Under the pieces are notes generated by a model, which was not told where the DNA came from, did no database searches, and saw nothing but the letters and a program-made list of their open reading frames with translations. From the NCBI GenBank assembly GCA_012513235.1, contig JAAZCO010000049.1, forward strand, positions 1 to 10,367: 10,367 nucleotides of DNA, read 5' to 3'. The stretch comes from Gammaproteobacteria bacterium (lineage in GTDB: Bacteria; Pseudomonadota; Gammaproteobacteria; Pseudomonadales; Pseudomonadaceae). Made by a program: the position numbers and the translations under genes. Positions 6,302 through 10,367 of the stretch are shown piece after piece (the first letter of the stretch is position 1; each line of letters opens with the position of its first letter).

Positions 6302-6931
6302 ATGCGCAATTTGCTTATGTCAGCTGTTTTGGTAGGCGCTAGCCTATTGGGTTCTACCGCGTTTGCGCAAGAGCCTGTTGAAGGTCGTAACTACGTTGCT
6401 TTAAGTAGCCCTGTGCCCGTTGCTCAGCCTGAAAAAATCGAAGTCGTTGAGCTATTTTGGTATGGCTGCCCACATTGCTATCAACTCGAAGCAACGATTA
6501 ATCCCTGGTCAGCAGCACTGCCTGAAGATGTAAACTTTGTGCGTGTACCTGCCATGTTTGGTGGTATCTGGAACTTGCATGGTCAACTGTTCTATACCTT
6601 AGAAAACTTAAAAGTTGATGAAGCGGTCCACAACAGTATTTTTAATGCCTTACACAACCAAGGCCGTAAGCTGTCATCCATGAACGAGATCACTCAATTT
6701 GTAGCGACTCAAGGTATTGATAAAGATACTTTTGTAAAAACCTGGAATTCGTTCAGTGTTAAAAGCCAAATGGAAAAAGCTAAAAAACTGGCCGTGGCTT
6801 ATCAAATCAGCGGTGTACCTGCCGTAGTGATTAACGGTAAATACCGTTTTGATATCGGTATGGCTGGCGGTTTACAACAAACTGTTGATGTGGCTGATGT
6901 ACTGATCGAAAAAGAACGTCAAGCAAAATAG
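6302..6931 (+). CDS. dsbA: Periplasmic thiol:disulfide oxidoreductase DsbA
   Basis: The 209-residue product introduces disulfide bonds into exported proteins. A signal peptide (MRNLL, hydrophobic core, then AFA before Q23) targets it to the periplasm, with cleavage after A22 likely. The mature protein has a thioredoxin fold with the catalytic motif CPHC (C56-C59, in WYGCPHCY) and the cis-proline loop SGVPAVV (V172-P173), separated by the helical insertion expected of DsbA. It should be reoxidised by DsbB, which is not in the window. I chose ATG 6302 because GGAG (6292-6295) lies six bases upstream and the signal peptide is then standard. The adjacent ATG at 6299 is too close to that site, and the frame opens further upstream at GTG 6242, which would bury the signal peptide. 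It is the first gene of a tight operon with the hydrolase and cyclase behind it. Confidence 0.96.
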   Translation: MRNLLMSAVLVGASLLGSTAFAQEPVEGRNYVALSSPVPVAQPEKIEVVELFWYGCPHCYQLEATINPWSAALPEDVNFVRVPAMFGGIWNLHGQLFYTLENLKVDEAVHNSIFNALHNQGRKLSSMNEITQFVATQGIDKDTFVKTWNSFSVKSQMEKAKKLAVAYQISGVPAVVINGKYRFDIGMAGGLQQTVDVADVLIEKERQAK

Positions 6932-6940
6932 GATATTGCC

Positions 6941-7801
6941 GTGCTAACGCTACCGCGCTTTAGTCAAGAACGCTCGATGATCACTTGCGATGCTAATCAT
7001 AATGCGCTGTGCAGCCCCGATGTTGTGCCGCGTAATGAGCAACGCATTCGTTTACTGAGCTTTAACATCCAAGTGGGCATCACCACCAGCGCCTACCGGC
7101 ACTATGTGACGCGCAGTTGGAAACACTTGATTCCGCACCAAGAGCGTTATCGTAATTTAGAAAAAATCGGCTTTTTGTTGGGCGACTATGACATTGTTGC
7201 TCTCCAAGAAGCCGATGGTGGCAGCTTGCGTTCAGGCAATATCAACCAAGTGCAACAGTTGGCACAGTTGGGTAATTTTCCCTACTGGTACCAGCAGCGC
7301 AATCGTAACTTAGGGCCCTTTGCGCAGCACAGCAATGGTTTGCTCACGCGCTTTGAACCACAACGTTTAGAAGATCATCCGCTACCAGGCCCATCGGGTC
7401 GTGGTGCGATTTTGGCGCAGATTGGCGACGGCGATGACGCAATTGCTGTGGTGTCTATGCACCTAGCGTTAGGTGCACGTGCGCGGACTCGCCAATTAGA
7501 TTATGTGCGTGAAATTGTCAGTGATTATCGACATATCGTCTTAATGGGCGATATGAATACGCACGCAGAACAACTGTTAGTCAACTCACCGCTGAGCAGC
7601 CTTAATCTCACTGCTCCCCAGGTCTGTGCGACTTTCCCGAGTTGGAATCCACAGCGTTGTTTAGATCATATTTTAATCAGCTCTGAGTTAGATATTGCCA
7701 ATATGTCGGTACTACCTGTACCCATTTCTGACCACTTACCGGTCTCAATGGATATTATTTTACCCAGCGCCTCGCCTACCTATCGGTTTGCGCAGCAGTA
7801 A
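6941..7801 (+). CDS. Endonuclease/exonuclease/phosphatase (EEP) family hydrolase
   Basis: This 286-residue protein has the EEP (DNase I/exonuclease III/inositol phosphatase-like) fold. Visible catalytic landmarks are FNIQVG (N42), LQEAD (E90), MHLALG (H174), GDMNTH (D204, N206), CLDHIL (D242, H243) and the terminal SDHLPV (D264, H265). These bind Mg2+ and cleave a phosphodiester or phosphomonoester bond. The substrate (DNA, RNA, lipid or small phosphoester) cannot be told. No signal peptide or membrane segment is evident, so it is probably cytoplasmic. The first 35 or so residues are not part of the fold. The start is GTG at 6941 with AGGA at 6930-6933 overlapping the dsbA stop, seven bases away. 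Nine bases separate it from dsbA and 12 from the cyclase gene, so it is operonic. In P. aeruginosa the same family sits in the same place (PA5488 as I recall). Confidence 0.9.
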   Translation: MLTLPRFSQERSMITCDANHNALCSPDVVPRNEQRIRLLSFNIQVGITTSAYRHYVTRSWKHLIPHQERYRNLEKIGFLLGDYDIVALQEADGGSLRSGNINQVQQLAQLGNFPYWYQQRNRNLGPFAQHSNGLLTRFEPQRLEDHPLPGPSGRGAILAQIGDGDDAIAVVSMHLALGARARTRQLDYVREIVSDYRHIVLMGDMNTHAEQLLVNSPLSSLNLTAPQVCATFPSWNPQRCLDHILISSELDIANMSVLPVPISDHLPVSMDIILPSASPTYRFAQQ

Positions 7802-7813
7802 GATGGATTATCA

Positions 7814-9574
7814 ATGCCAAATAACGCATTAGATTGGAAAGAAAAATACCTTGCCCTGCTGGATAAACAAGAAGTCCTTGAAAACAACTTTGCCACACAG
7901 ACTGAACTGCTCAAACGGGCTTTAGTGCGCAGTAGTTTGGCCGCTGAAGGCCAGGATGAGCAATTGGATCAAGAATTACACACCTTGCGTGCATTAGTGC
8001 GCCAAACCATCAATACCAGCAAGCTTGAAAACCACATTGAACATCTTGAGCAGGCCGTTTTAAAGTCGGAAACTCAAGCACAACAGCGCCAAGCCACCCT
8101 GCAAATGACGCTGGCATATTTAGTACAACAACTCTTACAGTTACAACTGCCTAAAACGCTGCAGAAAACGCTCAAAGCATTTGAAAAAGACCTCGCTAAG
8201 CAATTGGCACAGCAGCATGGTATCCATAAGATATTGGGACAGTTTAAAGAACTGCAAGAACAAGCTTTAATCGCTGCACAACCCAAGCAACAGCAGGAAC
8301 ATACCACCTCAACACCCGGCCTATTTGCGCGCTTATTTAAAAGCAGTGATAGTGCAGCCGCTCCCCAGCCGGCAGCAACTGATACTGCTGCTGAGCCAGA
8401 GCCGACTGAAAACACCCAGAGCAAGACCGCGGTAGCAGATGCAACTGAGCTTGAGCCCAGCCTAACAGCAGCACAAACACGGCCCGAGCACAGCTATATT
8501 GATGATGTACAGCCGCTATCAGATATCAGCTACAGCTCGGTAGCGCAGCATATTCATACAACCTTAATGGGACTACTCAATGATTTACCCATCAACTCTG
8601 AGCATGAACAGCAAGCTCAAGAGTTGCGCCAGCGCTTAACCGACGGTCTAAACTGGTACGAACTGGTGCCCTTACTCGACGAGCTGTCAGTGATTATTAT
8701 CGCCACAGCTCAAGGCGCTGCTGACCGTGAATTGACTGATTATTTACTCGAACTCAATCAACGCCTCACGTCGTTCTATAACAGTTTAGAAAGCACTTCT
8801 AGCGGTTATCTTGAGTCGGTGCAGGACGCCAAGACGCTTGATAATGATCTACGTTTACACGTCACAGGCTTGCAAGATGATGTGCAAACCTCCAGTGACT
8901 TGGCGAGCCTAAAAAAGCTGGTCGATTCACGCTTAGATAGCGTTGTCAGCACCCTGCAGGTTTATCAAGAAAAACGCACCAGCAGCGAAGCACAGATTAT
9001 TGAGCGTTTACAGGCACTCTCTGAGCACTCACGACAGATGGAGCAAGAAGCTCAGCAGTTATCAGTCAAGCTTGAAGAACAGCGCCAGCAAGCCTTAATC
9101 GATCCGCTCACCGGTCTCGCTAATCGAGCAGCATGGAACGAGCGCTCGGCTCTTGAACATGCCAACTTACAAGCACATAGCTCACTCTTATTAAGCATTA
9201 TTGATATCGATTACTTTAAACGTATTAACGATAACTACGGCCATTTAGCTGGTGATAAAGTATTAAAAATCATCGCCAGCGAATTACAAAAACGTCTTAG
9301 AGAGACTGATTTTATTGCCCGTTTCGGCGGCGAAGAATATGCCGTGTTGATGCCCGATACGCCACTTGAAGAAGGGTGTGAGCTGATCAACACGCTACGT
9401 TTAGCCATTGCCGCTTGTCCGTTTAACTTTAAAGGCGAGCCAGTGTCAGTCACGTTATCTGCAGGTGTAGGCAAAATTGCTGCCGATGAATCATTAGATC
9501 AGGCTTTTGATCGCGTGGATCAAGCTCTTTATGCCGCGAAAAAAGGCGGACGCAATCGTATTCAAAGTGCTTAA
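7814..9574 (+). CDS. dgcH: Soluble GGDEF diguanylate cyclase, DgcH-like
   Basis: The 586-residue product should synthesise cyclic di-GMP. The order is: an N-terminal helical, probably coiled-coil region (about 8-155); a low-complexity Ala/Pro/Glu/Thr linker (about 160-225); a second helical region rich in Gln/Leu heptads (about 240-425); and a C-terminal GGDEF domain (428-586). The latter has DPLTGLANR, metal aspartates D464 and D466, active loop GGEEY (505-509) and an intact inhibitory RETD (496-499) five residues before it. The final E-to-Y style of the loop (GGEEY) is compatible with activity. There is no membrane segment, signal peptide or recognised sensor domain, so activity may depend on coiled-coil oligomerisation. 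ATG 7814 has a modest GGA (7805-7807) and follows the hydrolase by 12 bases. Gene order matches PA5489-PA5487 of P. aeruginosa, whose last gene is dgcH. Confidence 0.92.
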   Translation: MPNNALDWKEKYLALLDKQEVLENNFATQTELLKRALVRSSLAAEGQDEQLDQELHTLRALVRQTINTSKLENHIEHLEQAVLKSETQAQQRQATLQMTLAYLVQQLLQLQLPKTLQKTLKAFEKDLAKQLAQQHGIHKILGQFKELQEQALIAAQPKQQQEHTTSTPGLFARLFKSSDSAAAPQPAATDTAAEPEPTENTQSKTAVADATELEPSLTAAQTRPEHSYIDDVQPLSDISYSSVAQHIHTTLMGLLNDLPINSEHEQQAQELRQRLTDGLNWYELVPLLDELSVIIIATAQGAADRELTDYLLELNQRLTSFYNSLESTSSGYLESVQDAKTLDNDLRLHVTGLQDDVQTSSDLASLKKLVDSRLDSVVSTLQVYQEKRTSSEAQIIERLQALSEHSRQMEQEAQQLSVKLEEQRQQALIDPLTGLANRAAWNERSALEHANLQAHSSLLLSIIDIDYFKRINDNYGHLAGDKVLKIIASELQKRLRETDFIARFGGEEYAVLMPDTPLEEGCELINTLRLAIAACPFNFKGEPVSVTLSAGVGKIAADESLDQAFDRVDQALYAAKKGGRNRIQSA

Positions 9575-9695
9575 TGCAACACAAATACAGCCAGCTTATA
9601 AACTCTACAAGACACTTTAAACGCTGAGGCAGTGAGCACATGCCTAACAAAGGGCCCTATATTGAGTCTTGATCAAAGCAGCGGCTCACTCAGCA

Positions 9696-9742
9696 GCACA
9701 TAATCTATGTGCGCCATTAAGTCCGCCGTCACTATGACTTAA
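9696..9742. repeat. Two inverted repeats between convergent dgcH and pilH
   Basis: GCACATA (9696-9702) and TATGTGC (9706-9712) form a 7-bp stem with a three-base loop. Next to it, TTAAGTC (9717-9723) pairs with GACTTAA (9736-9742) across 12 bases, overlapping the pilH stop codon. They sit where a bidirectional terminator would be expected, but neither is followed by a U-tract on either strand, so a termination role is unproven. The rest of the gap (9575-9695) also holds a GTGAGC/GCTCAC pair around 9634-9689 and nothing else I can support. Confidence 0.4.
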
Positions 9743-10100
9743 CCAGAAGGGTTGCTAAAGTTTCGATTAAAGTCTGCTCAGCAATCGGCTTAGTTAAATA
9801 GGCTTTAGCACCTTGACGCTGCCCCCACACCCGATCGGTTTCTTGATCTTTACTGGTGACAATAATCACCGGAATATGTGCAGTTTCAGAAATCTTCGTC
9901 AATTGGCGGGTGGCCTGAAAACCATTTAAGCCTGGCATCACAATATCCATCACTACAGCGTCAGGTTGCTCTTGCTTGGCTAAGGCGACACCATCGGCAC
10001 CATTGTCAGCTTTTAGCACCTGATGACCATGTTTTTCTAAGATCAACACCAACTTCTGCATTTCAGTTGGCGAGTCGTCCACAATCAAAATGCAAGCCAT
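9732..10100 (-). CDS. pilH: PilH-type single-domain response regulator
   Basis: The 122-residue protein is a stand-alone CheY-like receiver. It has acidic D8 and D9, phospho-acceptor D52 (in VVMDIVMPGLNGFQATRQL), the switch T82 (IIVTSKD) and K104 (YLTKP). The sequence, especially MACILIVDDSPTEMQKL, HGHQVLKADNG, and VTSKDQETDRVWGQRQGAKAYL, is very close to Pseudomonas PilH. In that system the Chp kinase ChpA phosphorylates PilG and PilH to control type IV pilus retraction, twitching and cAMP. GAGG (complement of 10106-10109) lies five bases before ATG 10100. In P. aeruginosa the order from gshB is pilG, pilH, pilI, pilJ. Here pilH is the gene next to gshB, no pilG lies between them, and its downstream neighbour is the convergent cyclase, so it is not followed by pilI. 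It may act with a Chp cluster elsewhere or as a free phosphate sink. Confidence 0.88.
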   Translation of the reverse strand: MACILIVDDSPTEMQKLVLILEKHGHQVLKADNGADGVALAKQEQPDAVVMDIVMPGLNGFQATRQLTKISETAHIPVIIVTSKDQETDRVWGQRQGAKAYLTKPIAEQTLIETLATLLVKS

Positions 10101-10150
10101 AATTTCCTCGATAAAAAATAATGATAGGATGTGCTATTACTACCGATGCC

Positions 10151-10227
10151 AATGCACCCAACGCTGTATTTTCTGTAGCAGTACGCAATCAAGCTAACAC
10201 TGTTATTGCGCTAAACTTGGGTGCATT
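10151..10227. repeat. Long-spaced inverted repeat in the pilH-gshB intergenic region
   Basis: AATGCACCCAA (10151-10161) and TTGGGTGCATT (10217-10227) are perfect 11-bp inverted copies, with centres 66 bases apart. GCC just outside the left arm pairs with GGC just beyond the right arm after skipping three bases (ATT). The pair lies wholly between the divergent starts of pilH and gshB. It could be two operator half-sites joined by a DNA loop or a long hairpin in the gshB leader; the sequence does not decide between these. Confidence 0.55.
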
Positions 10228-10259
10228 ATTGGCCAGCTTATTTTACTGGAGACTCTATC

Positions 10260-10367
10260 ATGCAAGTTCGCCTTGGGATTGTAATGGATCCTATTGATCA
10301 GATTTCATTCAAAAAAGACAGTTCCTTGGCCATGTTATTGTCTGCGCAGGCACGCGGCTGGCCTTTA
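10260..10367 (+). CDS. gshB: Glutathione synthetase GshB, N-terminal fragment
   Basis: The first 36 codons are present and the gene continues past the right edge. The visible sequence MQVRLGIVMDPIDQISFKK, then DSSLAMLLSAQARGW, matches the start of bacterial GshB (E. coli has KLGIVMDPIANINIKKDSSFAMLLEAQRRG). GshB is the cytoplasmic ATP-grasp ligase that adds glycine to gamma-glutamylcysteine in the second step of glutathione synthesis; its ATP-grasp and catalytic regions are outside the window. GGAG at 10248-10251, eight bases upstream, supports ATG 10260. It is divergent from the pilH-like gene, echoing the gshB / pil-chp arrangement in other pseudomonads. Confidence 0.93.
   Translation, partial: MQVRLGIVMDPIDQISFKKDSSLAMLLSAQARGWPL

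Noticed and set aside
8074..8424. Cysteine-rich minus-strand frame of 116 codons inside the DgcH-like gene
   Set aside because: Its Cys/Ser/Ala bias is the antisense reading of glutamine- and leucine-rich codons of the coiled-coil region.
9669..9676. TTGATCAA as an ANR/FNR site
   Set aside because: The half-sites overlap with no N4 spacer, and it lies between convergent gene ends, not in a promoter.
1..10367. Mobile elements, CRISPR arrays, tRNA/rRNA genes or a novel defence system
   Set aside because: I found no transposase or phage-like protein, no regularly spaced repeats and no RNA gene signature. The genes belong to known core or signalling families, so I do not claim a new system.

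Overview
The window looks like chromosomal DNA from the Pseudomonadaceae, from a lineage with more moderate GC than P. aeruginosa. The evidence is protein resemblance and gene order recalled from memory. The dsbA / endonuclease-exonuclease-phosphatase / GGDEF order matches the PA5489-PA5487 neighbourhood of P. aeruginosa. A PilH-type receiver gene diverges from gshB, as the pil-chp locus does in that species. The CcoN protein is also close to Pseudomonas CcoN. I see no mobile element, phage gene, CRISPR array, tRNA or rRNA.

Layout. Positions 1-147 (minus) hold the N-terminus of a COG0523/CobW-type GTPase, cut by the window edge. Positions 280-633 encode a small secreted cysteine-rich protein of unknown function. 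A leader of about 300 bp with a good ANR/FNR box and a tiny leader ORF precedes an orphan ccoN-ccoQ pair (932-2560) that has no ccoO or ccoP. A strong hairpin separates this pair from an HPP/CBS membrane protein (2643-3764). That gene overlaps tail to tail with a LysR-type regulator (3761-4627, minus). The regulator diverges from a DosC-like globin-coupled diguanylate cyclase (4753-6114). Next comes a tight three-gene operon: dsbA (6302-6931), an EEP-family hydrolase (6941-7801) and a soluble DgcH-like diguanylate cyclase (7814-9574). Convergent to it is a lone pilH-like gene (9732-10100, minus), divergent from gshB, whose first 36 codons close the window.

How the genes may work together. Two themes recur. 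The first is oxygen: an ANR box in front of a cbb3 oxidase catalytic-subunit isoform, and a haem-globin cyclase with its predicted haem and O2-contacting residues intact. The second is surface behaviour: two GGDEF cyclases with intact active and inhibitory sites, plus a response regulator of the type IV pilus/Chp family. DsbA and GshB add envelope and cytoplasmic thiol chemistry. These links come from family knowledge and proximity; nothing in the sequence proves that the genes act in one pathway. Most genes are conserved housekeeping or signalling families. The less ordinary items are the orphan ccoNQ with its leader ORF, the hairpin before the HPP gene, the pilH without pilG, and the long inverted repeat between pilH and gshB.
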